Shown here: positions 46,950 through 56,565 of the stretch, piece by piece
Numbering within the stretch: position 1 is the stretch's first letter
How the letters are laid out: each line of letters begins with the position of its first letter
From: Phytophthora colocasiae
Taxonomy: Eukaryota; Oomycota; Peronosporomycetes; Peronosporales; Peronosporaceae
Assembly: GCA_018806915.1 (NCBI GenBank)
Contig: JAGKQI010000048.1
Location: 620,001 to 684,000, forward strand
Reading direction: 5' to 3'
DNA length: 64,000 nucleotides
The notes under the pieces: generated by a model
Databases searched by the model: none
Seen by the model: only the letters and a program-made list of their open reading frames with translations
What the model was told of the DNA's origin: nothing
Made by a program: the position numbers and the translations under genes

Positions 46950-49228
46950 GTTTCGTGGATGGAGAAGATTACGTAGAGGACGATACTGACCGAGAACTAC
47001 ATCGTCACGTACGCTTTGCAGAGCAACCGCCGACCAAGGAATTTGATGTCAACACGGAACCTAGCAAGATGACGAATTCACAGAACGTGGAGTTTGCTGA
47101 AGCTAGTGATGTGGCGGAAACTAGTGACGTAGTTAGTGGCGTTGCTGAAACTAGTGTGGTTGGCAACTGTACGGCTGAAGAAGCTAGTGCAGATCCAGTG
47201 GAGGTGAACTTGCCTGTGCCTACTGAACCAATTGAGGCACCAAGTGAGCTGGAAGATGCTGAGTGCTCATCGACTGCTGCAAGTGATAGATCCGATGGTG
47301 AGGAATATGCCATGGAAGGAATCGATGATGATCAAGTCACAGTGGCGAGTGCTTTCGAACCAGCAAACAGCAGTACTGAATCGGTGAATGGGGAAAGCGT
47401 GCAGCCGGAAGTAGTTGACGCTAGCACACTAATGCCACCGAGACAGACTGGAAAACGCACTCACCGCAGTGAGACTTCTTCAGAAGCGGAAAGGGTGGAG
47501 CATGATGCAGCCAAACCAGATGCAAAACGAACTCGGACGGGACTTCGCGAAGCAAGTGAGCGTCGTAAGCCTAAGTATTTGGATGATTTCGTGGTGAACG
47601 TGACGCAAGCCACATCTCGCATACTGGATGAGCATGGACAACCGATACGTGCGAGCAGTATCAAGATGCCCCGGAATCATAGGGAGGCGATGCGCTCGAG
47701 GTTTGCAAACTACTGGAAAGAAGCAGAGCTGCTGGAAATGGCGGCACTGAGGGAGAAAGGGGTCATTGAGGAAATCTCACGTGACCAAGTACCTGCTGAT
47801 GCTAAACCGATAAGCACGCAGTGGGTTTATGCGTTGAAGTCAGATCACCAGGGATACGTCATCCGGTTTAAGACACGTGTGGTTGCTCTGGGAAATCACC
47901 AGAGACCTGGAATCGACTTTGTTTTGACTTTTGCACCGGTGGCACGTTTGTCATCTTTGCGAATGCTGATAGCGCTTGCAGCCGTTCTGAACCTGGACCT
48001 ATATGGTGGTGATGTGAATACGGCATATTTGAACGCATTGCTAGGTATCAGGCAGTACTTACGGTCCATTGATGGCTACCCGTGTGAAATTGACGGACAC
48101 ATGTACGTCGTGGTGAAAGCTTTGTACGGGCTGAGGCAGTCAGGAAGAGAGTGGAATACCGAGTTAAATCGGTGGCTGCTCGAGCGCGGTTTTCAACGCT
48201 CACTGACTGAGCCTTGTCTATACTATCACTTTGATGGAGACGTGATCATGATGGTGCTCATTTACGTGGATGACATTCTCGTGGCAACCAACAGTGAGGC
48301 AAGCAAGTGCAACTTATTTGAAGAGATTGATAAGGCCTACGGTATCAAGGACCAGGGGTTACTGACGCAGTACCTGGGAATTGAGGTCATGCAGTCAAGC
48401 GAGTGCATCACTGTGAGTCAGAGCAAGTATGCTCGTGAGATTCTGGAGACTTTCGGATACGAGCATGCTCATGCAGTGGGGAACCCCATGGAGACCAATG
48501 CAAGACTGGCACCACTTGGAGATAGTGAACAGTCGGATACCAGCTTTCCTTATCGAAAGGCAATTGGAATGCTCATGTACCTAGCTACTGGAACTCGTCC
48601 TGATCTGGCATTTGTTGTCGGGCAGCTCAGCAGATTTGTAGCCAAGCCGTCGGCTAAGCATGTGGGCACTTTGAAACGTGTGCTGCGGTATCTGGCAGGT
48701 ACAATTGAGTATAGCATCACTTACAACCGGAATACGAAAGCACCGCAGGAGGTTGTGCTGGAAGGTTACTGTGATAGTGACTGGGCTAATGATCCAGAGT
48801 CACGTAAGAGCACAACAGGATTCGTGTTTACGTTAGCTGGAGGTGCAATCTCGTGGATGTCACGTCGACAGTCTATCGTGGCGCTTTCTTCGGCGGAAGT
48901 AGAATATGTGGCATCGTGTGAAGCAACAATGGAGGCTGTAGCGGAAAGCAACATTTTGCAGGAAATATTGCCGCACCGCAGTGTCAAGCTGAGACTTGGA
49001 ATTGACAACCAAGCAGCAATCATCATGGCGGTGAATCCAAGTTACAGTCGTCGCACACGGCACATTGAGTTGCGTTGGCACTATGTGCGGGAGCAAGTTG
49101 AGAAAGGTGTAGTGGAGATCTACAAGGTGAAAGGAATGGTTAATCCGGCAGACACGTTTACGAAGCCTCTAGACAAGTCGAAGCTCAAGGACTTACTTGT
49201 ACTTGTTGGCGCTGGAGTAGCGGACTAG
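46946..49228 (+). CDS. Copia reverse transcriptase and RNase H
   Basis: About 760 codons in the -1 frame relative to the upstream part. The first codon, GTG, is not a likely start and the frame is a continuation of gag-pol. An acidic Ser/Thr-rich linker leads to RT (STQWVYALK, FAPVARLSSLRMLIALAA, KALYGLRQSGREWN, catalytic IYVDDILVAT) and RNase H (GYCDSDWANDPESRKSTTGF, ALSSAEVEYVASCEA, IDNQAAIIMA, HIELRWHYVRE). All catalytic motifs are present. Confidence 0.88.
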   Translation: MSFVDGEDYVEDDTDRELHRHVRFAEQPPTKEFDVNTEPSKMTNSQNVEFAEASDVAETSDVVSGVAETSVVGNCTAEEASADPVEVNLPVPTEPIEAPSELEDAECSSTAASDRSDGEEYAMEGIDDDQVTVASAFEPANSSTESVNGESVQPEVVDASTLMPPRQTGKRTHRSETSSEAERVEHDAAKPDAKRTRTGLREASERRKPKYLDDFVVNVTQATSRILDEHGQPIRASSIKMPRNHREAMRSRFANYWKEAELLEMAALREKGVIEEISRDQVPADAKPISTQWVYALKSDHQGYVIRFKTRVVALGNHQRPGIDFVLTFAPVARLSSLRMLIALAAVLNLDLYGGDVNTAYLNALLGIRQYLRSIDGYPCEIDGHMYVVVKALYGLRQSGREWNTELNRWLLERGFQRSLTEPCLYYHFDGDVIMMVLIYVDDILVATNSEASKCNLFEEIDKAYGIKDQGLLTQYLGIEVMQSSECITVSQSKYAREILETFGYEHAHAVGNPMETNARLAPLGDSEQSDTSFPYRKAIGMLMYLATGTRPDLAFVVGQLSRFVAKPSAKHVGTLKRVLRYLAGTIEYSITYNRNTKAPQEVVLEGYCDSDWANDPESRKSTTGFVFTLAGGAISWMSRRQSIVALSSAEVEYVASCEATMEAVAESNILQEILPHRSVKLRLGIDNQAAIIMAVNPSYSRRTRHIELRWHYVREQVEKGVVEIYKVKGMVNPADTFTKPLDKSKLKDLLVLVGAGVAD

Positions 49229-49253
49229 TCAAAGCTATGCTTTGAGGGAGGCG

Positions 49254-49472
49254 TGTTGGAATTCAGGTCCATGTACTCCAGGTTGAACTCGTTGCTGAGA
49301 ACAGGAGTGCAAATCAGACCGGTATGAGAGAGGAGGCGCGAGACAAGCGGAATACTGGGATACAAATCTGGGAGTAGTGAGAGCTCGTGCCAGGACTCTA
49401 AGCGTTTTAATTTAGTTCTCCTTTTTGCGTGTAACGAGCAAGTCGTCTTCGGATCAAGAGTGATTCACTAAA
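49254..49472 (+). repeat. Copia 3' LTR
   Basis: 219 bp, identical by eye to the 5' LTR. GCGCC follows at 49473-49477. Confidence 0.9.
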
Positions 49473-49500
49473 GCGCCAGCTCCGTGAACGACGAAATTTA

Positions 49501-49880
49501 ACGTTGGAAGGTCGATGGAAATAGGAAAGTAAGTGAAATATCAAGCAGGCAGACTGGTATACTTGTGCTATGCCTTCAAGGCGACTCAGATCGAGACAAG
49601 ATCACCCACATGGCCCAAACCATTGCTGTATTTTATGGCAGTTCAAGCCGAGTCATCTGTCCTCAGAACTTTTAAGGCACGTCATCGCAAACAAGTTGCA
49701 GCAATGAAGGTGTATCAACAATGTGTACTTGTTGTTCCTGATCTTAAGATATTCAGCTTTGAAGGCAACAATAGATTAGAAAAAAAATACTTGAAATGTA
49801 TTAGGAGTTGCGTTGCGTCTACAGATAAAATGGCCGTCCTCCTTCAGACGGAGTTCGTTCTGCTGGTGCTGGATCTTCGT
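49501..49880. other. Intergenic, no gene recognised
   Basis: Spacer between the pseudogene start and the next START-FYVE gene. The plus-strand frame 49533-49892 has no homology I recognise. Confidence 0.3.
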
Positions 49881-51074
49881 CTAGTAGTCTGATATGAGGC
49901 TGGCCGTGCTGACACAGTCCGAAGACACAGACGACTGCATTCCAGAGTGAAGGTGTGCGTGTCCTGGGTAAACCTTACCACTGGCCAACATCTGAGCTCG
50001 AGCGACGTCCACAGAGCTCATACTCGTCACTTCACTGACACAAGCCGAGCAGAATGTCACCTTCCGTTGGGACAGCAATAAATCCGGGTCCACAAAACTC
50101 AATTTCTGGACGACCTTGCAGGCGTGGCACACAAACCCGAAGCAGAGCTTGCACGTGTGGTTGCTCTTGCCGAAATCACCCAGTTTTCGGCTAGTAATGG
50201 GAGCTGAGCAAGTCACACAGACATTCTTCTTGTTTGGTGCACCGTGTAGCTTAGACTCTGCATACTTCTTGTCCAACATGAAGGCGAGCTTCTTCATCTG
50301 ACCGCAGTAAGCGTACTTAAGCGTGCAGAAGAAGACGCCAGCCATATTGGGCACTGCGATTCTCTTGATCATATCACCACACGGATCCATGACAGCTGTA
50401 CCGAAGAGCTCCATGGTATTGGGACCAACTTGGCGCCAGAAGGCAATCGCGGACATGTTGCCACGGATTCGGTTAGGCAGGTCCGGAGTCTTAGGGAAGT
50501 TGACCGAGTGCATGAGGTGGTAAGCAAGTCGCTCTCCATTCCTCCACTGGATGAAGCCTGTAGCGTCGATGTACACATAGTCGCGGTTTTTAACGAGGTT
50601 GGTCGAAGCGAAGGGGATGTCCACTTCCATCCACTTGACGATCAGAGCTTGGAACGGTTCCTCTAATGACGGTTCCACGATACTGTCGAGTACTGCAGCT
50701 CCGCTGAAATCGTCGACGTAAGAAGCCTTGACACGCATTGCTTCGAGTGTCGGGCTTACGAGTCCATACATTAAGTCGTCGAGCTTCCCCTCCTTGTTGC
50801 CGATACCCCAGATCAACGGTAAACCGTTGCCGGTGATGTTTTCTCCGTTGGGGGCGGTTCCTTGGCGTTCGACGTACATTTTGATGCCTTGGCGCTGCTT
50901 GCAGAGCTTCCAACGTTTCGGATCCACCCCTTTCCGCTTCTGGTCTTGATACGTCGTGTACTTCTCGAGGTTGGACATGATGAGAGAGTTGGCGAGTTCC
51001 TTGAGCTGCGAGTGATCGTTCTCGGTCAGAGCTAACTCCGTGAACGGATTGACGATGAATCTGCCTTTTACCAT
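49881..51074 (-). CDS. START domain plus FYVE-like zinc finger protein
   Basis: 397 residues from the ATG at 51074 (MVKGRFIVNPFTELALTEND). The frame is open to 51119, but the family start is at 51074. START-like domain: SYVDDFSGAAVL, VKWMEVDIPFAS, NLVKNRDYVYIDATG, HSVNFPKTPDLP, RGNMSAIAFWRQVG. FYVE-like finger with four CxxC pairs: CVTC, CKLC, VCHAC and FCSAC, with NHTCKLC where a classical FYVE has (R/K)HHCR. The N-terminal motif FTELALTENDHSQL is closest to the split pseudogene, so that pair may be the most recent duplicates on this side. Predicted role: lipid-transfer or endosomal adaptor. Ligand unknown. Confidence 0.87.
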   Translation of the reverse strand: MVKGRFIVNPFTELALTENDHSQLKELANSLIMSNLEKYTTYQDQKRKGVDPKRWKLCKQRQGIKMYVERQGTAPNGENITGNGLPLIWGIGNKEGKLDDLMYGLVSPTLEAMRVKASYVDDFSGAAVLDSIVEPSLEEPFQALIVKWMEVDIPFASTNLVKNRDYVYIDATGFIQWRNGERLAYHLMHSVNFPKTPDLPNRIRGNMSAIAFWRQVGPNTMELFGTAVMDPCGDMIKRIAVPNMAGVFFCTLKYAYCGQMKKLAFMLDKKYAESKLHGAPNKKNVCVTCSAPITSRKLGDFGKSNHTCKLCFGFVCHACKVVQKLSFVDPDLLLSQRKVTFCSACVSEVTSMSSVDVARAQMLASGKVYPGHAHLHSGMQSSVSSDCVSTASLISDY

Positions 51075-51278
51075 AGCTGAAAAGGTTTTCACTGGTTGTT
51101 CGGACACGAGGGAAATCAAGAACTGACAATGGAAGCGTGCTAAGTTTTAAGAGAAAAGATAAGAACCATACTCCATTCTTACGATAAGGACGTACGATAA
51201 GAATATCAAAATCAACATTTGGCTTCACATCCCTACCGTTTTCCATGCATGAGGACGACATCTAAATGTATACTCTAT

Positions 51279-52466
51279 CTACTGAGTACTCGCTTGTGAG
51301 TATTCCCCGCTGTTGCCGTCAGAAGAGAGTGTATTCTCGAGACTTGAATGGTTCACCTTGTGGTTTTTCAGCATCGATGCTCGTGCACAGTCTACAGAGC
51401 TCACACTAGTCACAGAGCTGATGCAGGCCGTACAGAACGTCACCTTACGCTGGGAAAGCAGGAGGTCTGGGTCCACGAAGCTCAGTTTCCTCGAGATCTT
51501 GCATGCGTGACACACGTAGCCAAAGCAGAGCTTGCACGTGCTGTTGCTCTTACCAAAGTCGCCGATCTTGCGACTTGTGATCGGTGAAGAACAAGTCACA
51601 CAGATGGTCTTCTTGTTGGGAGCTCCGTGCATCTTGGAATCAGTGTACGCCTTCTCCAACATGAATGAGAGCTTACGCATCTGACCGCAGTAAGCGTACT
51701 TCAGTGTAGACAGGAAGACGTTCGCCATGCTTGGCACCACCAGTTTACGGACCAACCCGGCGTCGACAGGGTCCATGACACCAGTAGCGTACATTTCCAT
51801 CGTGTTGCTGCTAATTTGGCGCCAGAAGCCGATGATAGAGAGGTTGCCACGCACACGGTGGGGCAAACCGTGAGTTTGTGGGAAGTTGACTGAGTGTAGC
51901 AAGTGGTAGCCCATTCGCTCGCCCTTGGGATTGGTGATGTATCCCGTTCCTTCGAGGTACACGTAGTCGCGGTTCTTGACCAAACTGGTCGAGTGGAACG
52001 GGATATCCAGCTCCATCCACTTGATCACGAGTGACTGGAACGGGTCTTCGAGTGTAGGCGTCACCACTGAGTCGAGTACTGCTGCGCCACTGAAATCGTC
52101 TACGTACGAAGCCTTGACACGCATCGTCTCGAGGTCTTCACTGATGACTCCGTACAATAGGTCTTCTAGTTTCCCTTCCATTGTGCCAACGCAGAGGATC
52201 ATGGGGAGTCCGGAACCGGTCGGTTCGTTACCGGAAGCACTGGCGGCTGCAACACCTTCCGGTCTTTCGCTGTAGACCTTGAGCTTCTCCTTCTCCTTGA
52301 GCGGTTTCCAGTGTTGTGGGTCCACACGACGCGAACCAGACATGTACTTCATGCAAAGTTGCAGGTTGGACGTGATGCATTGGTTAGCCAAGTCTTCAAG
52401 ACTGGTACGGTCTGCTGCAGTCAAGTTGAGTTCCTGGAACGGGTTAACGATGAATCGGCCCTTCAT
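51279..52466 (-). CDS. START domain plus FYVE-like zinc finger protein
   Basis: 395 residues from the ATG at 52466 (MKGRFIVNPFQELNLTAADR). It has the same architecture as its neighbours: START motifs SYVDDFSGAAVLDS, IKWMELDIPFHSTS, HSVNFPQTHGLPH, then YCGQMRKLSFML and the finger CVTC, CKLC, VCHAC, FCTAC, with a Ser-rich tail. It is most similar to the next gene (53053-54264); a block of about 170 bp is nearly identical between them. The initiator-like element at 52502-52508 supports the start. Confidence 0.87.
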   Translation of the reverse strand: MKGRFIVNPFQELNLTAADRTSLEDLANQCITSNLQLCMKYMSGSRRVDPQHWKPLKEKEKLKVYSERPEGVAAASASGNEPTGSGLPMILCVGTMEGKLEDLLYGVISEDLETMRVKASYVDDFSGAAVLDSVVTPTLEDPFQSLVIKWMELDIPFHSTSLVKNRDYVYLEGTGYITNPKGERMGYHLLHSVNFPQTHGLPHRVRGNLSIIGFWRQISSNTMEMYATGVMDPVDAGLVRKLVVPSMANVFLSTLKYAYCGQMRKLSFMLEKAYTDSKMHGAPNKKTICVTCSSPITSRKIGDFGKSNSTCKLCFGYVCHACKISRKLSFVDPDLLLSQRKVTFCTACISSVTSVSSVDCARASMLKNHKVNHSSLENTLSSDGNSGEYSQASTQ

Positions 52467-52501
52467 TGTGGAAAAGAGGTACTGGACACTGGTCAAAAGT
52501 A

Positions 52502-52508
52502 GGAATGA
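52502..52508 (-). promoter_or_regulatory. Initiator-like element of START-FYVE gene
   Basis: TCATTCCTACTTTTGA on the minus strand, 36 nt upstream of the ATG at 52466, a strong match to the oomycete Inr plus T-rich flank. Confidence 0.55.
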
Positions 52509-52566
52509 AGGGCGGAACTCGACAAAGAGACCACGTTTTAGAGAAACGCTGTACTATGCACGGTCG

Positions 52567-53052
52567 TTTGACTGGAAGTGAGACCCCGGTACGTTTGACG
52601 CCGTGCCCCTAGCAGCCGATCGAGAAACGCATCAACAGGCAGCTGGAATCGTCCTCCTCTGCCTATAAATGACTCTGCCGGCAAGTGCGTGACCCCATCT
52701 GGCATAGCTCTAGCGACTCGAATGTCGTCAAGGCATCACCACCCTCGAGCCCTATAAATCACATGACTGCAATGCAGGCTGCGTGTATTGAGAGGGGGCT
52801 GGTAACATCCAGACGCCTGCTGTTTGGTGCCCAATCCTGACGAGTGCTCTTCAACTTAGGTGAGTCAAAAAAACAATTGTTGGCACCGGAGACCTTGACA
52901 GTACCACGAAATCGTAGTACTTCTAATAATGAATCATTGCAGATCGAAGTATACCAAGTGCATCTGCAGTTCACTTTCATGGCACGATACAGTACCTAAT
53001 GTTTATCGAATGCAATTCATTACAGAAAAACATATACTTCCGACGTACTATC
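52567..53052. other. Intergenic, no gene recognised
   Basis: Spacer between two START-FYVE genes: upstream region of the 51279 gene and downstream region of the 53053 gene. No repeat or RNA gene was recognised. Confidence 0.35.
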
Positions 53053-54264
53053 CTACACGAATCCTGCTGCCTCTGACTGACTTGAGTACGACAACTCAGT
53101 ACTATTCGCACCGGAGGATAACGCTCTGTCCGCACTCGAGCTTGCGTCTTGATGGCGCTTTCTGGCCATCAAGTAAGCCCGAGCTACATCGAGTGCACTT
53201 ATCCTCGTCACCTCACTGATGCACGCGGTGCAAATCGTGACTTTCCGTTGGGAGAGCAGTAAATCCGGGTCTACAAAGCTGAGCTTCCGGACGATCTTGC
53301 ACTGGTGGCAGACAAAGCCAAAGCACAGTTTGCACGAGCTGTTGCTCTTGCCAAAGTCGCCCAATTTCCGGCTGGTAATGGGCGTCGAGCAGGTCACGCA
53401 GACGTTCTCCTTATTAGGTGCGCCGTGCATCTTGGACTCCTCGTACCGACGCTCTAACATGAACGCCAGCTTGCGCATTTGTCCACAGTACGCGTACTTC
53501 AAACTGGACAAGAACAAATTGGCCATATTGGGCACCACAAGTCTTCGCACTAAGCCAGCATCGACTGGGTCCATGACGCCGGTAGCGTACATTTCCATCG
53601 TGTTAGGTCCTATTTGGCGCCAGAAGCCAAGGATCGAGAGATTGCCACGAACTCGGTTAGGAAGGTGGTGAGTCTGCGGGAAGTTGACCGAATGGAGCAA
53701 ATGGTAACCCATTCGCTCACCTTTCGAGTTCGTCACGTATCCCGTTCCTTCGAGGTACACGTAGTCGCGGTTCTTGACCAAACTGGTCGAGTGGAACGGG
53801 ATATCCAGCTCCATCCACTTGATCACGAGCGACTGGAACGGGTCTTCGAGTGTAGGCGTCACCACTGAGTCGAGTACTGCTGCACCACTGAAATCGTCTA
53901 CGTACGAAGCTTTCATTCGCATCGTCTCGAGGTCTTCACTGATGACACCGTACATCAAGTCGTCCAGTTTTCCTTCCTTGGTACCGACGCAGAGGATCAT
54001 GGGGAGTCCGGAACCGGTAGGTTCGTTACCGGAAGCAGTGGCAGCAGCAACGCCTTCAGGACGTTCAGAGAAGATTTTGAGTTTCTCTTTCTCCTTCAGA
54101 GGCTTCCAATGACCTGGGTCCACTTTGCGATTGTTGTCCAGATACTTCATGCAAAGCTCGAGGTTGGTTGAGATACATTGATTCGCGAGTTCAACGAGGC
54201 TTGTACGATCCGCAGTAGTCAAATTGAGCTCTTGGAACGGGTTGACGATGAATCGGCCCTTCAT
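53053..54264 (-). CDS. START domain plus FYVE-like zinc finger protein
   Basis: 403 residues from the ATG at 54264 (MKGRFIVNPFQELNLTTADR). START-like domain about residues 45-235. The helix CGQMRKLAFMLERRYEESK (260-278) leads to the FYVE-like finger at 289-348 with Cys pairs C289/C292, C311/C314, C319/C322 and C345/C348. The basic (R/K)(R/K)HHCR patch that binds PI3P in classical FYVE domains is SNSSCKLC here, so PI3P binding is not assured. The tail is Ser-rich. It is the closest relative of 51279-52466. Confidence 0.88.
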   Translation of the reverse strand: MKGRFIVNPFQELNLTTADRTSLVELANQCISTNLELCMKYLDNNRKVDPGHWKPLKEKEKLKIFSERPEGVAAATASGNEPTGSGLPMILCVGTKEGKLDDLMYGVISEDLETMRMKASYVDDFSGAAVLDSVVTPTLEDPFQSLVIKWMELDIPFHSTSLVKNRDYVYLEGTGYVTNSKGERMGYHLLHSVNFPQTHHLPNRVRGNLSILGFWRQIGPNTMEMYATGVMDPVDAGLVRRLVVPNMANLFLSSLKYAYCGQMRKLAFMLERRYEESKMHGAPNKENVCVTCSTPITSRKLGDFGKSNSSCKLCFGFVCHQCKIVRKLSFVDPDLLLSQRKVTICTACISEVTRISALDVARAYLMARKRHQDASSSADRALSSGANSTELSYSSQSEAAGFV

Positions 54265-54644
54265 AGTGGAAGATGTACGGTGAATACTTGCTCGGAAGAA
54301 GGCGGTGAGAACTACTGAACAAGTTGGGAAGTGATTTCAGGACAAGTTGGTTAGGAAGGGGAGAGGCAGCACAGACTGGTTTTCACGTCCTCCAAGTGAT
54401 TACGAGTACCAGCCGCAAACCCAAAGCAAAATATATGTAAGACATCAGCGACTAGGCTTGAGACTCTTCCACGTCAGCTAAGGCTTCATAGCGGTCTGAC
54501 AAGGTTGATTCATCCTCTCCCAGAAAACGAAAGATGTAGAGATCGGATGGTATTACTTTTTGGGTATTGATTACATTTTCTTCAACTCGATACTCAAATG
54601 AATTCGCTGTTTGTTCATTAGATTTATACTGTAGTAACTCGTTC
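54265..54644. other. Intergenic, no gene recognised
   Basis: Upstream of the 54264 start codon. An AT-rich stretch lies near 54550-54640. No clear initiator match: TTCACCGTACATCTTCC on the minus strand is only a weak candidate. Confidence 0.3.
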
Positions 54645-55962
54645 TTAGCTCAGTGCAGACGACGAGTGTGTTGAGCTGGTGACGTCAATGTTCCAGAGCA
54701 AAACGTTGTGTTCTGGCAGTTCTGAGTCTGAGTCCCGCACAGAGTGAGCAGCTACCAGAGAAGCACTGAGCTCCGATGCTGTGCGAATGCAACGTACACA
54801 GAATGTCATCTTGTCAGAGGTTACACCAGGCCTATAAGGTGGGTGACATTTTGACCATATTGTGAACCACTCGGCAACCTGAACATACGCGCGCACAACA
54901 CACAGAGCAGATCTTGTGGATATCCCCCGATGCTGCCGGTTTCACTGTGCGTTTACATAGTGAACACACTGTGCAGTTCATTTCAGCCTTTGCCGGTGGG
55001 CTGGTGTGCTTGAGGAGATACGCTAACTTGTACATTTTAGCGCACTCTAAGTTCTTTGGGATGGACATGACGATTTCGGTGACTGTAGACACCACCAGAG
55101 ACTCCGGTGCTTCGCCCATGGCACACACGAATCCCCTCAAGAAAACATCCACCACTCTATCAGAGCGTTAACGGTACAGATAACAGTAGGAGAGTTTTGC
55201 TCGTACAATATTGAACTCTGTGAGTTCACGGATGTCCGGGAGGTCGATGGAGTGCTTCAAGTGATATCCGAGAGGTTGCTTCCGTCCATCTGGCCGTGTG
55301 ATAGTCGTATACCCCGTCGTCTCGATGTAGACGATATCTCGTACTCTCATTACTGTACCAACCAGGAACGGATGAGCTTTCACGGCCCACTTAATAGACA
55401 CCTCGTGGAACGGTTGGGACGGTGTAGGCTTCACTAGTTCACCAAGTACAGCCCAATCCACATATCCATCCTCGACAATTGCAGTTTTGAGCTGCATACT
55501 GCGACTTGTAGGCGTTCGTAGACCAAGCATACAGTCTTCCACCGTTCCGTCGAGACTCCCGACCGCCAACATGAGGGGAACCACCTCATTGCCACGTTTA
55601 GGGTCTCGTAATCTCGACGCGCTCCTCCGTTCTGCTGCTGCGGCCCCGTATTGTTTGTACAGAGCGAACTTGTCATGCTGCTTGAGCTTCTTCCACTGGC
55701 TTGTGTCGACCTGTCCATGACATTTCGTCAAGAAGTTGTGATAGTAGTCGCGCGTCTCATATACGACGCTGGTGGCAGAGTTCTCGAGCGCTTCGGCTTC
55801 ATCTGCGGGTAACTCCACCGTGGGAAAGATGTTTCGAGGTAAAGGGAACTTCATACATGTAATAGCGTTCCCAACTGTCCTTCCTCTTTGAAAGTGTTGC
55901 TTGGCTAAAGAAGTCTTGAATGACGCAGTCAACAGGCTACAGGTACCTGAACGAGTAGGCAC
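54645..55962 (-). pseudogene. Diverged START-FYVE gene with a stop and a frameshift
   Basis: The 5' part (55962-55168; likely start at the ATG near 55852, MKFPLPRNIFPTVELP) encodes a diverged START-like domain: LMLAVGSLDGTVEDCMLGL, VSIKWAVKAHPF, RVRDIVYIETTG, GYHLKHSIDLPDI. A TAA at 55168-55170 interrupts it in frame (CGT TAA CGC, one change from CAA). The frame continues with KMYKLAYLL and a FYVE-like finger (CTVCSLC, CSVCCARVCSGC), then one extra T near 54838 shifts the frame before the last Cys pair (TFCVRC). Two breaks suggest a pseudogene. Short unrecognised introns are less likely. Confidence 0.7.
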
Positions 55963-56565
55963 AGGCCACGAGGATTGCGTGCCTTTTGCATCGCTACGAA
56001 GTCCAAACTCTGGGTATTTTCTACAGACCAGACAGCTTAGACACTAGCAAAAGCCTGACAAGTAGTCGACCAGATCTCTGTCTACAGTACACGTTCTGTA
56101 TCACTCCACCGTCGCTGAATCTTGTCAAACGGTCTCCGATCATGACAAACATTTGGCCATGGAGTTGTTGCAATTGTCGAGACGCAAGGACTTTCATTAC
56201 TGGATCTTGAGAGGATGTGGTGCAAATCTCCAAGATACGAGAAAAGAGTGCTCGCAACTTACGAGTCGCAAGTAAGCCTAGACAGCTCAAAGCTGTAGGC
56301 CGATGACCAGATCACCACGATAGTGGGATGTTGGATTTCACTGCACGACTCGCCCATTATTACTGACAATCTTAAGTTGATCATGTTGTCGAAGTGGTCA
56401 TGAATCAACTTCCACAGCGTTGTCGATCTTAATAACGTGCTACCGCCAGCCAAAATTACTCAGGTCGTAAGCTGTAGCTAACTTTATAATACCAGGACGC
56501 AGATCGTCCCCCGGCATCTTAGCAGCCTTCCCTCATTCTTATGCCACTAGATATAGCGCTTCACA
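55963..56565. other. Intergenic, no gene recognised
   Basis: Between the divergent START-FYVE pseudogene and the TOG-domain gene. Minus-strand frames at 56021-56290 and 56259-56453 have no recognisable family. Confidence 0.3.

Larger units (their letters stand above)
44147..49472 (+). mobile_element. Ty1/copia LTR retrotransposon
   Basis: Two 219-bp LTRs (44147-44365 and 49254-49472), identical by eye, starting TGTTGGAATTCAGG and ending GATTCACTAAA, flanked by GCGCC on both sides. A purine-rich tract (TTTGAGGGAGGCG) precedes the 3' LTR. One long coding region in copia order (gag, protease, integrase, RT, RNase H) has a single break at a run of ten G. Identical LTRs mean a very recent insertion. 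It sits in the 5' end of a START-FYVE pseudogene. Confidence 0.93.
41469..49500 (-). pseudogene. START-FYVE pseudogene split by two transposons
   Basis: The 3' part (41469-41994) encodes the end of the START domain, the CGQMKKLVWMLERRYEES helix and the FYVE-like finger (ICVTCSAP, CKLCSVCHACK), with a frameshift near 41650 before the last Cys pair (RKVTLCTGC). The middle and 5' parts (43541-44146) encode the rest of START (SYVEDFDGAAVL, LKWMEVDTPF, HSVNFPQ) with further frame changes near 43720 and 43950. The first codons (FTELA-like) are beyond the copia insertion at about 49478-49500. Removing a Mutator-like element (41995-43540) and the copia element (44147-49472) makes the family order colinear. 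It is clearly dead. Confidence 0.85.
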
